Shown here piece by piece: positions 1 through 7,630 of a DNA stretch of 49,762 nt. The notes under the pieces are model-generated. The model was not told where the DNA came from, searched no databases, and was given only the letters and a program-made list of their open reading frames with translations. Position 1 is the first letter of the stretch; each line of letters begins with the position of its first letter. The DNA comes from Zhengella mangrovi. Its GTDB lineage: Bacteria; Pseudomonadota; Alphaproteobacteria; Rhizobiales; Rhizobiaceae. A program made the translations under genes and the position numbers. Location: assembly GCF_002727065.1 (NCBI RefSeq), contig NZ_PDVP01000022.1, positions 1 through 49,762 on the forward strand, in the 5' to 3' direction.

Positions 1-345
1 CACTTCGAAGAAGGTGATGCGGACGTGATCGACAAGCAATTTCAGCGAAAGTTGCAGACTTTCGCGCTCGCGAAATTGCGGGCGGGAAATGCAGGCGGGT
101 CAGAGCACTTCGAAGAAGGCGATGCGGACGTGATCGACAAGCAATTTCAGCGAAAGTTGCAGACTTTCGCGCTCGCGAAATTGCGGCCTGGAAATGCAGG
201 CGGGTCAGAGCACTTCGAAGAAGGTGATGCGGACGTGATCGACAAGCAATTTCAGCGAAAGTTGCAGACTTTCGCGCTCGCGAAATTGCGGGCGGGAAAT
301 GCAGGCGGGTCAGAGCACTTCGAAGAAGGTGATGCGGACGTGATC
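1..345. repeat. 105-bp tandem repeat, three full copies plus a partial fourth
   Basis: Units begin at 1, 106, 211 and 316 (partial, 30 bp), a period of exactly 105 bp with only a few differences (for example the third-base change near 120 and the change near 186). Each unit carries the last 11 codons and stop of the adjacent minus-strand DUF3237 gene, followed by a hairpin-forming element: inner arms GCGAAAGT and ACTTTCGC around TGCAG, outer arms CAATTTC and GAAATTG. The array runs off the left edge, so the copy number is a minimum. Seen directly in the sequence; the plus-strand open frame through it is a by-product of the period being a multiple of three. Confidence 0.95.
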
Positions 346-774
346 CGCCTGCCTTGAGCCGGTGCCGACGCAGATCATGCGGTTCAGCCAGGCATAGCGC
401 TCGTCGCCGGTTTCGAAGCGGGGATGGGTGCGCATGTAGTAGCGTGACGGGTCGACCACCTCGCCGCGGCCGAGCGCCGCGATGACGTCGGCCGGGCCGT
501 GCCGGTAGCCGAAATTGCGGATGTCGATGATGGCGCCGTCATCGGTCTGCATGGAATAGCGCGTGTCCAGCTCCGCCGTGCCATCGGCCAGGATGGTCTG
601 CCAGTCGGCGCCGAGGTTCAGGATTTTCCCGTTCAGCCGCTCGCCCGTCACCGTGCCGCCGATGATCGGGATGATTCTCCGCCGCCCGCGCGGCGCGTCG
701 CCCAGGTCCATGATCGGGGCCAGTTCCACCTTCAGGTCGCAGAGGTGCTTCAGGGCGGGGGCGGCAACATTCAT
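310..774 (-). CDS. DUF3237 (UPF0311) family protein
   Basis: A 154-aa protein of the DUF3237 family, whose biochemical role is not established. The family pattern is visible: an N-terminal 'LCDLKVELAPIMDLG' strand, a central 'GGTVTGERLNGKIL' strand, 'GADWQTILADGTAELDTRY', and a C-terminal 'HVRITFFEVL'. The start at 774 was chosen over the longer frame because CAGGAG lies a few bases upstream and the family begins here. It lies downstream of dctM on the same strand with about 140 bp between, so it may be the last gene of the TRAP operon and act on the imported compound (inference). Its final 11 codons are duplicated in the tandem array that follows its stop. Confidence 0.85.
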   Translation of the reverse strand: MNVAAPALKHLCDLKVELAPIMDLGDAPRGRRRIIPIIGGTVTGERLNGKILNLGADWQTILADGTAELDTRYSMQTDDGAIIDIRNFGYRHGPADVIAALGRGEVVDPSRYYMRTHPRFETGDERYAWLNRMICVGTGSRQADHVRITFFEVL

Positions 775-800
775 GGCAAAAACTCCTGTGGGGCCGGGGC

Positions 801-846
801 AAGTCCGGCGAAAGCGGGAACCGGTTTCGTGTCCGGAACAACGCAA
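801..846. repeat. RIME-like palindromic intergenic element
   Basis: An imperfect inverted repeat with the core GCGAAAGCGGGAACCGGTTT, where CGAAA pairs with TTTCG, followed by GTCCGGAA. It sits between dctM and the DUF3237 gene. The same architecture occurs at 9288-9343 and, more diverged, inside each 105-bp unit at 1-315. It resembles the dispersed palindromic elements common between rhizobial genes; the assignment to a named family rests on recall. Confidence 0.6.
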
Positions 847-912
847 TAAGAACGTTTTGGCGCATCGGGGCGATCCAGGGAATGGCGGAAATGGCCTGTT
901 GGTGCGATGCGT

Positions 913-2208
913 CTATTTCATGGTCATCGGCAGGAACAGCACCAGCGACGGAAACACCACGAGCAGGATCAGGCGCAGCACGTCGACCGCGACGAAGGGC
1001 ATGACGCCGCGAAAGATCGTCGGCAGTTTCACCTCGCGCGCGATCGTGTTGATGACGAAGACATTCATGCCGACCGGCGGCGTGATCAGGCCCAGTTCCA
1101 CTGTCATGACGATGATGACGCCGAACCAGATCGGATCAAATCCCAGTTGCGTCACCACGGGAAAGACGATGGGCACCAGCAGGATGATCATCGCCATGGC
1201 GTCAAGGATGCAGCCCATCAGCAGGAAGAAGCCGAGGATGATGGCCAGCGTGCCGTAGGCGCCGAGATCGAGGTGGACCAGGAAGGCGGTGATTTTCTGC
1301 GGCGTCTGCGTGATCGCCAGGAAATACCCGAACAGGATGGCGCCGATCAGGATGGTGTAGATGGCGACCGAGGTGCGCAGCGCCTCCACCAGGCTTTCCA
1401 GGATCAGCCGCGGCCCGAGCCGGCCCCGTGCGATGCCGATCAGGGCGGTGAGCAGCGAGCCGACCGCCGCCGCCTCGGTGGCGGTGACGACGCCGAAGTA
1501 GATCGAGCCGATGATGGCAATGAACAGCAACAGGACAGCCCAGACGCCGCCGAGCGACCGGATGGCGTTGCCGAGGTCGAAGGGCTCGCCCGCCGGCAGC
1601 GACCGGGCATAGGCGATGCGCACGGTCAGCATGTACATCAGGATGGCCAGCAGCCCCGGCACGATGCCGGCGATGAACAGCTTGCCGACGTCCTGCTCGG
1701 TGATGAAGGCATAGACGGCCAGCACGACCGAGGGCGGAATGAGGATGCCGAGCGTGCCGCCGGCCGCGATGACGCCGGTGGCGATGTCGTCGCGATAGCC
1801 GACGCGCTTCATCTCGGGCAGGGCGATCTTGGTCATGGTTGCAGCGGTCGCCACCGAGGAACCGCAGATCGCGGCAAAGCCGGCGCAGGCGCCGACGGTC
1901 GACAGCGCCATGCCGCCCTTGAACGAGCCGAACCACGCCTGCCCGGTGCGGAACAGTTCCCGCGACATGCCGGAATTGGTCGCAAGCACGCCCATCAGGA
2001 TGAAGAATGGAATGAGGCTGAGGTTGAAATCGGTGATCGTGCGGACCGGCGACTGCGCCAGCAGGTTCAGGGCCGGTTTCCAGCCGGTGATGGCGGCGAA
2101 CCCGCCGACGCCGACGAGCCCCATGGCAACGCCGATCGGTACGCGCAGCAGCATCAGCGCGAACAGGACGATGAAGCCGGAAACGGCGATCAGGTCGGCG
2201 CTGGTCAT
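913..2208 (-). CDS. dctM: TRAP transporter large permease (DctM family)
   Basis: A 431-aa inner-membrane protein, full length for the DctM subunit that forms the sodium-coupled transport channel of a TRAP system. The sequence is almost wholly hydrophobic, with about a dozen membrane segments and the DctM-typical stretch 'FAAICGSSVATAATMTKIAL' near residues 112-135, where the glycine/serine-rich loop is expected. Another recognisable stretch is 'GGTLGILIPPSVVLAVYA'. Its start overlaps the stop of the small permease by 4 bp (ATGA), showing translational coupling. The substrate cannot be read from the permease; the DUF3237 neighbour is the only context clue. Confidence 0.95.
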   Translation of the reverse strand: MTSADLIAVSGFIVLFALMLLRVPIGVAMGLVGVGGFAAITGWKPALNLLAQSPVRTITDFNLSLIPFFILMGVLATNSGMSRELFRTGQAWFGSFKGGMALSTVGACAGFAAICGSSVATAATMTKIALPEMKRVGYRDDIATGVIAAGGTLGILIPPSVVLAVYAFITEQDVGKLFIAGIVPGLLAILMYMLTVRIAYARSLPAGEPFDLGNAIRSLGGVWAVLLLFIAIIGSIYFGVVTATEAAAVGSLLTALIGIARGRLGPRLILESLVEALRTSVAIYTILIGAILFGYFLAITQTPQKITAFLVHLDLGAYGTLAIILGFFLLMGCILDAMAMIILLVPIVFPVVTQLGFDPIWFGVIIVMTVELGLITPPVGMNVFVINTIAREVKLPTIFRGVMPFVAVDVLRLILLVVFPSLVLFLPMTMK

Positions 2209-2750
2209 GCCCGGTCCTCCGTGGCGTCATCCCCTGCCATGTCCACTGTCTCGAAATGTTCCAGCGTGGCGCGCCCGCTGGCCACCAGGATGAGCCGGGC
2301 AAGGATGGCGATGTTCGCGAAGGCCACGCCCAGCCAGATGAAGCCGAGGAAGATCCAGGCCGGCATGCGCAGGTCGAACGTGGCCTCGCCGCTGTAAAAG
2401 GCGCTGGTGACCCGGCCGAGCATCTTCCAGGTCAGGAGCAGCGAGAAGGCGAGCAGGACAGCCCAGGCAAAACTGTCGATCCACCGGCGCGCGCCGGCGG
2501 GTAGCATCTCGGCGAAGATGTCGACCTTGATGTGCGAGCCGCGGAAGCCGACCGAGGCAAACCCCCACATGATCGCCGCGCCGATCAGGAAGCGCGACAG
2601 GTCGAAGGCGTCCGGCACCGGCCAGGCCAGCAGGTAGCGCCCGATGGCCGAGACGACGATGAGGACGGTGATGAGCGCAAGCAGGACGCCGGCGACGGTC
2701 TCGATGCCAAGCGAAATCCGTTCCAGCAGGCCGATCTTCGGCTTGGTCAT
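2205..2750 (-). CDS. dctQ: TRAP transporter small permease (DctQ family)
   Basis: A 181-aa membrane protein with four predicted helices ('VLLALITVLIVVSAIGRYLL', 'FLIGAAIMWGFASVGFRGS', 'FAWAVLLAFSLLLTWKML', 'WIFLGFIWLGVAFANIAIL'), the layout of DctQ. DctQ pairs with DctM in the membrane. The start at 2750 is preferred to the upstream in-frame ATG because GGGAG lies six bases before it. It overlaps dctM by 4 bp and follows dctP by about 70 bp, so dctP-dctQ-dctM form one transcription unit on the minus strand. Confidence 0.93.
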   Translation of the reverse strand: MTKPKIGLLERISLGIETVAGVLLALITVLIVVSAIGRYLLAWPVPDAFDLSRFLIGAAIMWGFASVGFRGSHIKVDIFAEMLPAGARRWIDSFAWAVLLAFSLLLTWKMLGRVTSAFYSGEATFDLRMPAWIFLGFIWLGVAFANIAILARLILVASGRATLEHFETVDMAGDDATEDRA

Positions 2751-2822
2751 GGCAGGCTCCCGAAAGCAGGAAAGCCGCAACCGCCGGCGCCGGCCGGCGA
2801 TTGCGCGATCAGGTCGGCGGGA

Positions 2823-3842
2823 TCAGAACTTGGCGTCGTGGCGGCCAAGCGCTTCCAGGTAATCCTGGTACATCTTGTCCGCATCGACGCCCTTGGCCTT
2901 GGCCTCTTCCTTCCACGTGTCGATGAGCGGCGCCGAGGCATCGCGCCACAGCTGCACCTCGTCCGACGTTGGCTCGTAGATCGTGTGGCCGCCCGCATCG
3001 ATCATCTTCTGCTTGCCGGAGGCCTCGTTCTCGGCCCAGCCCTTGGAGAACCGGCCCGACCATTCCGGCGTGCAGTGATCGTCGATGACCTTCCTGTTCT
3101 CCTCGCTCAGCGCCGCGTAGCTGTCCTTGTTCATCAGCATCAGCTGCGCCGAGATGTAAAACGGCATGTCGAGGTGGTACTTGGTCTCCGAATCGATCCC
3201 GAAGATGTTGATCGAGTTCCACGGGAAGGTGATGGCGTCGGCAGCGCCCTTGGCGATCGCCTCGCGGGCTTCCGGGGCCGGCACCTGCACCGGCGCGCCG
3301 CCGAGGCTGGAGATGAAGCGCGCCATGGTGGCATGCGCCGGGCGCACGTTGAGGCCCTTGATGTCGGCGGGAACGTGGATCGGCCCCTTGGAGTGGATGG
3401 TGCCCGGATCATGCGGATTGGCCAGGCAGAAGATCACGTCCGACATTTCCGTCTTGGCGATCGGCGCATACCACTCGTGCATGGCCACGGCGCCGCGTTC
3501 CGCGTTGTTCATGTGGAAGGGGATCTCGACCAGGCTGTACAGAGGGAAACGCCCGGCCTGGTAGCCCGGGTTGGTGTAGGACAGGTCGACGATGCCGTCG
3601 CGCGCCATGTCGTAGTGGTCCGGCGCCGCGCCCAGCTGCTGCGCCGGGAAGATGGTGATGTGAATGCGCCCTTGCGAGGCTTCCTCGATCGACTTGACCC
3701 AGGGCTCGATCCCCAGCGTCTGGATCGGATGGGTTGCCGGCACCCAGTGCGACAGGCGCAGTTCGACCTCTGCGGCCTGGGCCGCGGTCCAGGTGGCCAG
3801 GGCGGTGGCGGCCGCCAGAGCGGCCATGCGAATGGTCTTCAT
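2823..3842 (-). CDS. dctP: TRAP transporter solute-binding protein (DctP family)
   Basis: A 339-aa periplasmic receptor. A Sec signal peptide is clear ('MKTIRMAALAAATALATW...AQA', cleavage near residue 23), followed by mature sequence 'AEVELRLSHWVPATHPIQ', typical of DctP/TAXI-like binding proteins. The DctP-type region 'IKGLNVRPAHATMARFISSL', with its conserved arginine, and 'GAADAITFPWNS' follow. The start at 3842 has GGGAGGA immediately upstream. First gene of the operon; a palindrome about 90 bp upstream (3931-3951) may be its operator. Ligand unknown; likely an organic acid by family (inference). Confidence 0.93.
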   Translation of the reverse strand: MKTIRMAALAAATALATWTAAQAAEVELRLSHWVPATHPIQTLGIEPWVKSIEEASQGRIHITIFPAQQLGAAPDHYDMARDGIVDLSYTNPGYQAGRFPLYSLVEIPFHMNNAERGAVAMHEWYAPIAKTEMSDVIFCLANPHDPGTIHSKGPIHVPADIKGLNVRPAHATMARFISSLGGAPVQVPAPEAREAIAKGAADAITFPWNSINIFGIDSETKYHLDMPFYISAQLMLMNKDSYAALSEENRKVIDDHCTPEWSGRFSKGWAENEASGKQKMIDAGGHTIYEPTSDEVQLWRDASAPLIDTWKEEAKAKGVDADKMYQDYLEALGRHDAKF

Positions 3843-3930
3843 GGTTTTCCTCCCGTTTGTGCCGGACCGTTCTCGCGGCCTTCGGCTCCCGCCATGCTGG
3901 CGGCACCGGCGCTCTCCCTGCACCGATGTA

Positions 3931-3951
3931 ATTGTTATGGTAGCAAACAAT
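3931..3951. promoter_or_regulatory. Inverted repeat upstream of dctP
   Basis: ATTGTT and AACAAT, perfect 6-bp arms around a 9-bp spacer, in the gap between the argB terminator and dctP. The position suits an operator for a GntR-like regulator of the TRAP operon, but no regulator gene lies beside it. Inference. Confidence 0.35.
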
Positions 3952-3966
3952 TTCTCTTGAGCAAGA

Positions 3967-3990
3967 AAAAAGCCGGGTTGCCCCGGCTTC
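3967..3990 (-). terminator. Rho-independent terminator of argB
   Basis: Read on the minus strand: GCCGGG, loop GCAA, CCCGGC, then six Ts. It lies just past the argB stop and separates argB from the TRAP operon. Confidence 0.9.
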
Positions 3991-4013
3991 TTCATCGCGC
4001 GGTGATTTGCGCC

Positions 4014-4913
4014 TCACGGCACGAGAAGCGTGCCGGCGCCGTGCTCGGTGAACAGTTCCAGCAGCACCGCGTGCGCGGTCTTCCCGTTGAGGATGACCAC
4101 GCCCTGCACGCCGCGCTCGATGGCCTCGATGCAGGTTTCCACCTTCGGGATCATGCCGCCGGAGATGGTTCCGTCGGCGATCAGCGCTTTCGCGTCGGCC
4201 ACGGTCAGTTCGTCGATGAGCGTGCCGGACTTGTCGAGCACGCCTGGCACGTCGGTCAGGAACAGCAGGCGGGTTGCCTCGACCGCCCCGGCGATGGCGC
4301 CGGCGAACGTGTCGGCGTTGATGTTGTAGGTGTGGCCGTCGCGCCCGGGCGCCACCGGCGCGATGACGGGGATCATCTCCGAGCGGGCCAGCAGGTCGAG
4401 CAGCGTCCGGTCCACTTCCGCCGGTTCGCCGACGAAGCCGAGGTCGAGGATGCGCTCGATGTTGCTGTCGGGGTCGCGCATGGTCTTGGCGGCCTTTTCG
4501 GCGAACACCATGTTGCCGTCCTTGCCGCACAGGCCGATGGCCCATTCGCCCTCGGCGTTGATCATCCGCACGATCTCCTTGTTGATCGAGCCGGCGAGCA
4601 CCATTTCCACGATTTCCACGGTCTTGGCGTCGGTCACGCGCAAGCCGCCCTCGAACTTGGACTCGATCCCCATCTTGGTCAGCATGGCGCCGATCTGCGG
4701 GCCGCCGCCATGCACCACGATCGGGTTCACGCCCGACTGCTTCAGAAGCGCGATGTCGCGCGCGAAAGCCTGGCCGAGGGCGGCATTGCCCATGGCGTGC
4801 CCACCGTATTTCACCACCACCGTCTTGTGCTCGTAGCGCTGCATGAAGGGCAGCGCCTGGGACAGCAGGCGGGCCTGCGTTTCTGCGGGGGTGAGGTCGA
4901 GTTCGTCGGCCAT
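4014..4913 (-). CDS. argB: Acetylglutamate kinase
   Basis: A 299-aa cytoplasmic kinase that phosphorylates N-acetyl-L-glutamate in the second step of arginine biosynthesis. Diagnostic stretches: '[11 protein letters not shown]' (ATP-binding lysine and glycines, near residue 33), '[18 protein letters not shown]' (substrate site) and '[25 protein letters not shown]' in the C-terminal half. Length is that of arginine-sensitive family members, and the N-terminal extension fits the form with a feedback helix. In many rhizobial genomes argB follows engB directly; here about 8 kb separates them. A strong terminator follows the gene. Confidence 0.97.
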   Translation of the reverse strand: MADELDLTPAETQARLLSQALPFMQRYEHKTVVVKYGGHAMGNAALGQAFARDIALLKQSGVNPIVVHGGGPQIGAMLTKMGIESKFEGGLRVTDAKTVEIVEMVLAGSINKEIVRMINAEGEWAIGLCGKDGNMVFAEKAAKTMRDPDSNIERILDLGFVGEPAEVDRTLLDLLARSEMIPVIAPVAPGRDGHTYNINADTFAGAIAGAVEATRLLFLTDVPGVLDKSGTLIDELTVADAKALIADGTISGGMIPKVETCIEAIERGVQGVVILNGKTAHAVLLELFTEHGAGTLLVP

Positions 4914-5011
4914 GGCGGCATCGGTCCTTGAGCGGTGAAAAGGTTGCAGGTCTGATAGCGCGAATGAAACGGCCTCGCAATCAGCCGGACCGCCCTGGCG
5001 CCATTGTCGCC

Positions 5012-5037
5012 GTCACATCCTTGCCCTATCCTGTGAC
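5012..5037. promoter_or_regulatory. Inverted repeat immediately upstream of the ECF sigma gene
   Basis: GTCACA and TGTGAC, perfect 6-bp arms around a 14-bp spacer, ending two bases before the chosen start codon at 5039. It could be a protein-binding site or an mRNA hairpin controlling translation of the sigma factor. No clear Shine-Dalgarno is present, which makes a structure-controlled or leaderless start possible. Inference. Confidence 0.35.
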
Positions 5038-5038
5038 G

Positions 5039-5584
5039 ATGCAAGGGCAGGCCGATCAGATCACGGAACTCATCGTCAGGACCGGCCTGAAGGACAGGTC
5101 TGCCTTCGATCGCCTGTACGAAGCCACCAGCGCGAAACTTTTTGCCATCTGCCTTCGTGTCTTGCGGGACAGGGGAGAGGCGGAAGACGCCCTGCAGGAG
5201 GTCTTTGTCCGGGTCTGGACCAGGGCCGACCGCTTTGCCGCGTCCCATCACAGCCCGATCTCCTGGCTGGCTGCGATCGCCCGCAACCATTGCATCGACC
5301 GGCTGCGCGCCCGCAAGGCGCCGGCCCGTCCGGTCGAGGAGGCTTTTGACCTGGCCGCCGATGAGCCGGGTCCGGAGCGCCTCGCCGAACTGTCGAGCGA
5401 GGGGCGGCGCATCGACGCCTGCATGGAGGAACTGGAAACCGACCGGGCGGAGGCCGTGCGCGCCGCCTATGTCATGGGTTATTCTTACGAGGAACTGGCC
5501 GGACGCCACGGTGTGCCTCTCAACACGATGCGCACCTGGCTGCGGCGCAGCCTGATGAAACTGAAAGAGTGCCTGGAACGATGA
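5039..5584 (+). CDS. ECF sigma factor, SigK-like
   Basis: A 181-aa extracytoplasmic-function sigma factor. Region 2 contains 'RDRGEAEDALQEVFVRVW' and 'WLAAIARNHCIDRLRA'; region 4 has the helix-turn-helix 'YSYEELAGRHGVPLNTMRTW' near the C-terminus. Family members start close to 'ITELIVRTGLKDRSAFDRLY', so the start at 5039 was preferred to the frame opening at 4928, although no good ribosome site is seen. The stop overlaps the start of the anti-sigma gene by ATGA. Pairing with an RskA-type protein and a fasciclin gene mirrors the SigK/RskA/MPT70-83 arrangement of mycobacteria. By analogy it responds to redox or envelope stress (inference). Confidence 0.85.
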   Translation: MQGQADQITELIVRTGLKDRSAFDRLYEATSAKLFAICLRVLRDRGEAEDALQEVFVRVWTRADRFAASHHSPISWLAAIARNHCIDRLRARKAPARPVEEAFDLAADEPGPERLAELSSEGRRIDACMEELETDRAEAVRAAYVMGYSYEELAGRHGVPLNTMRTWLRRSLMKLKECLER

Positions 5585-6300
5585 CCGGGGAAGCAGAGGA
5601 CAGGATGGAAGACGGCGGCGACGAGCTGCTGGCCGCCGAATATGTGCTCGGCGTCCTGCCGCTGGACGCGCGCATGGCCTTTGCCGCGCGCCTGGAAGCC
5701 GAGCCGCCGTTGCGGGCCCTGGTCGCGGCCTGGGAAATCCGTCTTTCGCCGCTCAACGACGACTATGGCGAGACGGCCGCGCCCGCGTCCGCGAAGGCAG
5801 CCCTTGACCGGCGCCTGTTCGGCGGACCGGCCGCACGGGAAACGGCCCGTCCCGCCCTCTGGCAGAGCCTCGCCTTCTGGCGCGGCCTGGCCGTCGCCGC
5901 ACTGGCGAGCCTCGCCGTCGTGCTGATCGTGCCCTTCACCGTGCCGCCGCCGACCGAGCCGTCGGCCCGTTTCGTCGCCGCCATGCAGGCCGATGCCTCG
6001 CCGGTGCGCTATGTCGCGCTCTACCAGTCGGGTACCGGCATGATCGACCTGACACGCCTGTCCGGCGAGCCGGCAAGCGGCCGCGATTTCGAGCTCTGGC
6101 TCATCGAGGGCGGCAACGCGCCGCGCTCGCTCGGCGTCCTGCCGGCCGGTGAAACGGCCCGGGTGCCGGTGTCGCAGCAACTGGCCTCGCTGGTTTCGTC
6201 CGGTGCGACCCTGGCCATCTCCGACGAACCGGCCGGCGGCTCGCCGACCGGCGCGCCGACCGGTGCCGTCCTCGCGCTTGGCGAAATGCGCGGCATCTGA
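5581..6300 (+). CDS. Anti-sigma-K factor, RskA family
   Basis: A 239-aa single-pass inner-membrane protein that would hold the upstream sigma factor inactive. The cytoplasmic N-terminus starts with 'LLAAEYVLGVLPLDARMAFA', the conserved anti-sigma fold of this family, and lacks the HxxxCxxC zinc site of ZAS proteins. A membrane helix 'GLAVAALASLAVVLIVPFTV' follows near residues 105-124. The periplasmic RskA domain has 'YVALYQSGTGMIDLTRL', 'DFELWLIEGGNAPRSLGVLP' and 'GATLAISDEPAGGSPTGAPT', all family hallmarks. Coupled to the sigma gene by a 4-bp overlap. Confidence 0.9.
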   Translation: MTGEAEDRMEDGGDELLAAEYVLGVLPLDARMAFAARLEAEPPLRALVAAWEIRLSPLNDDYGETAAPASAKAALDRRLFGGPAARETARPALWQSLAFWRGLAVAALASLAVVLIVPFTVPPPTEPSARFVAAMQADASPVRYVALYQSGTGMIDLTRLSGEPASGRDFELWLIEGGNAPRSLGVLPAGETARVPVSQQLASLVSSGATLAISDEPAGGSPTGAPTGAVLALGEMRGI

Positions 6301-6405
6301 TTTTTTTTCGCGTTCGCCTGAAACTTCCTGGTCCCGCTCTCCGTGACTGTATCCGACCTCGCAACGACGAGCGTCGTGAACATTCATTCCACTGGGAGTC
6401 AAACC

Positions 6406-6957
6406 ATGCAGATCAAGTCCATCGCCATCGCGCTTGCTGGCGCCGTCGCCATGTCCACCGCCGCCTGGGCCGAGAACCCCATGGTCGGTGGCGCGCCGAT
6501 GTATGCCAACAAGACCATCGTCGAGAATGCCGTCAATTCCAAGGACCACACCACGCTGGTCGCCGCCGTCAAGGCCGCCGGCCTCGTCGAGACGCTGTCC
6601 GGCAAGGGTCCGTTCACGGTCTTCGCGCCGACCAACGAAGCCTTCGAGAAGCTCCCGGCCGGCACGGTCGAGACACTCCTGAAGCCGGAGAACAAGGACA
6701 AGCTGACCAAGATCCTGACCTGCCACGTGGTCGCGGCCAATGCCATGTCGGGCGATATCGAGAAGATGATCTCCGATGACGGCGGCATGCACCCGGTCAA
6801 GACCGTCGGCGGCTGCGAGTTCACCGCGATGGAGAAGGACGGCAAGATCATGATCAAGGACGGCCAGGGCAATGTCGCCACGGTCACCATCGCCGATGTG
6901 AAGCAGTCCAACGGCGTCATCCACGTGATCGACACCGTTCTCCTGCCCGCGTCGTAA
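6406..6957 (+). CDS. Secreted fasciclin (FAS1) domain protein
   Basis: 183 aa. An N-terminal signal peptide ('[22 protein letters not shown]') is followed by one FAS1 domain with its two hallmark segments: '[19 protein letters not shown]' (H1) and '[11 protein letters not shown]' (H2) at the C-terminus. FAS1 domains mediate adhesion or carbohydrate and protein binding outside the membrane. GGGAG eight bases upstream fixes the start. It lies about 105 bp after the anti-sigma gene and is a probable target of that sigma factor, as fasciclin genes are in the mycobacterial SigK regulon (established there, inferred here). A second FAS1 gene lies at 13489. Confidence 0.93.
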   Translation: MQIKSIAIALAGAVAMSTAAWAENPMVGGAPMYANKTIVENAVNSKDHTTLVAAVKAAGLVETLSGKGPFTVFAPTNEAFEKLPAGTVETLLKPENKDKLTKILTCHVVAANAMSGDIEKMISDDGGMHPVKTVGGCEFTAMEKDGKIMIKDGQGNVATVTIADVKQSNGVIHVIDTVLLPAS

Positions 6958-6992
6958 GGCTCAGGCCATCGTGACGGGCGGCTAGTTTGCGC

Positions 6993-7021
6993 CCATCCCG
7001 TGGGGCCGCCCGATCACGAAA
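6993..7021 (+). promoter_or_regulatory. Candidate SigK-type promoter of msrB
   Basis: CCATCC, 17 bases, ACGAAA, about 100 bp before msrB. The mycobacterial SigK consensus, from recall, is CCATCC with a 16-18 spacer to CCGAAT. A weaker candidate precedes the fasciclin gene (GTATCC at 6349, CGTCGT at 6372). Pattern match only. Confidence 0.3.
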
Positions 7022-7123
7022 TGTTGCCCGCCGGTTGACTGCCAGTCGCACCCGATTGATTGGCCTCCGGCGGGCAACGCCCCTAGATTGGCATGAGACA
7101 GGTTTCAGAACGGGAGAGCTGAA

Positions 7124-7624
7124 ATGACCAACCGTCGCACACTTCTGGCCGGAGCCGCCGCCGCCTTGCTCGGCGGAACCATGCTCCTGGGCCGCCGGGG
7201 CAGCGCCGCTGCCGCCGAGGAATTCGAGATCACGCTCACCGAGGCGGAATGGCGCAAGCGTCTTTCGCCCAAGCAGTTCGCCGTCCTGCGCGAGGAGGAC
7301 ACCGAGCCGCCCTTCTCCTCCGAACTGCTGCACGAGAAGCGCAAGGGCAAGTTCACCTGCGCGGGCTGCGATCTGCCGCTGTTTTCCTCGGAGACCAAGT
7401 TCGAAAGCGGAACCGGCTGGCCGAGCTTCTGGGCGCCGCTGGAAAACGCCGTCGGCACCCGCAGCGACTATTCGCTCATCTTCCCGCGCACCGAGGTCCA
7501 TTGCCGGCGCTGCGGCGGCCACCTTGGCCACGTCTTCGACGATGGCCCGAAGCCGACCGGCAAGCGCTATTGCATGAACGGCCTCGCCCTGGGCTTTGTC
7601 CCCGACGAGAAGACCGCCTCCTGA
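7124..7624 (+). CDS. msrB: Peptide-methionine (R)-S-oxide reductase, Tat-exported
   Basis: A 166-aa enzyme that reduces methionine R-sulfoxide in oxidised proteins. The N-terminus is a twin-arginine signal ('NRRTLLAGAAAALLGG'), so it acts in the periplasm. The zinc site is complete (Cys79, Cys82 in 'CAGC'; Cys127, Cys130 in 'CRRC'), and the catalytic cysteine is Cys150 in 'GKRYCMNGLAL'. 'ESGTGWPSFW' is the substrate-site motif. Placement after the ECF sigma, anti-sigma and fasciclin genes suggests an envelope redox-repair regulon (inference). It converges with the amidase gene, with only six bases between stops. Confidence 0.95.
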   Translation: MTNRRTLLAGAAAALLGGTMLLGRRGSAAAAEEFEITLTEAEWRKRLSPKQFAVLREEDTEPPFSSELLHEKRKGKFTCAGCDLPLFSSETKFESGTGWPSFWAPLENAVGTRSDYSLIFPRTEVHCRRCGGHLGHVFDDGPKPTGKRYCMNGLALGFVPDEKTAS

Positions 7625-7630
7625 TCCCGC

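Noticed and set aside
1-345. Possible CRISPR array
   Set aside because: Units are contiguous with no unique spacers, 105 bp each, and contain gene ends; no cas genes in the window.
25-357. Open frame of about 110 codons made of 35-residue repeats on the plus strand
   Set aside because: It follows from the 105-bp period being a multiple of three and runs over the ends of DUF3237 copies and hairpins; no ribosome site or protein family.
907-4931. Long plus-strand frames opposite the TRAP and argB genes (907-2397, 2532-4931)
   Set aside because: Mirror frames of GC-rich genes; sequences are His/Arg/Asp-rich with no domains, and the minus strand encodes clear dctM, dctQ, dctP and argB.
6960-7015. 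GGGCGGC/GCCGCCC inverted repeat after the fasciclin gene as a terminator
   Set aside because: Loop of about 20 bases and no T run; too weak to call.
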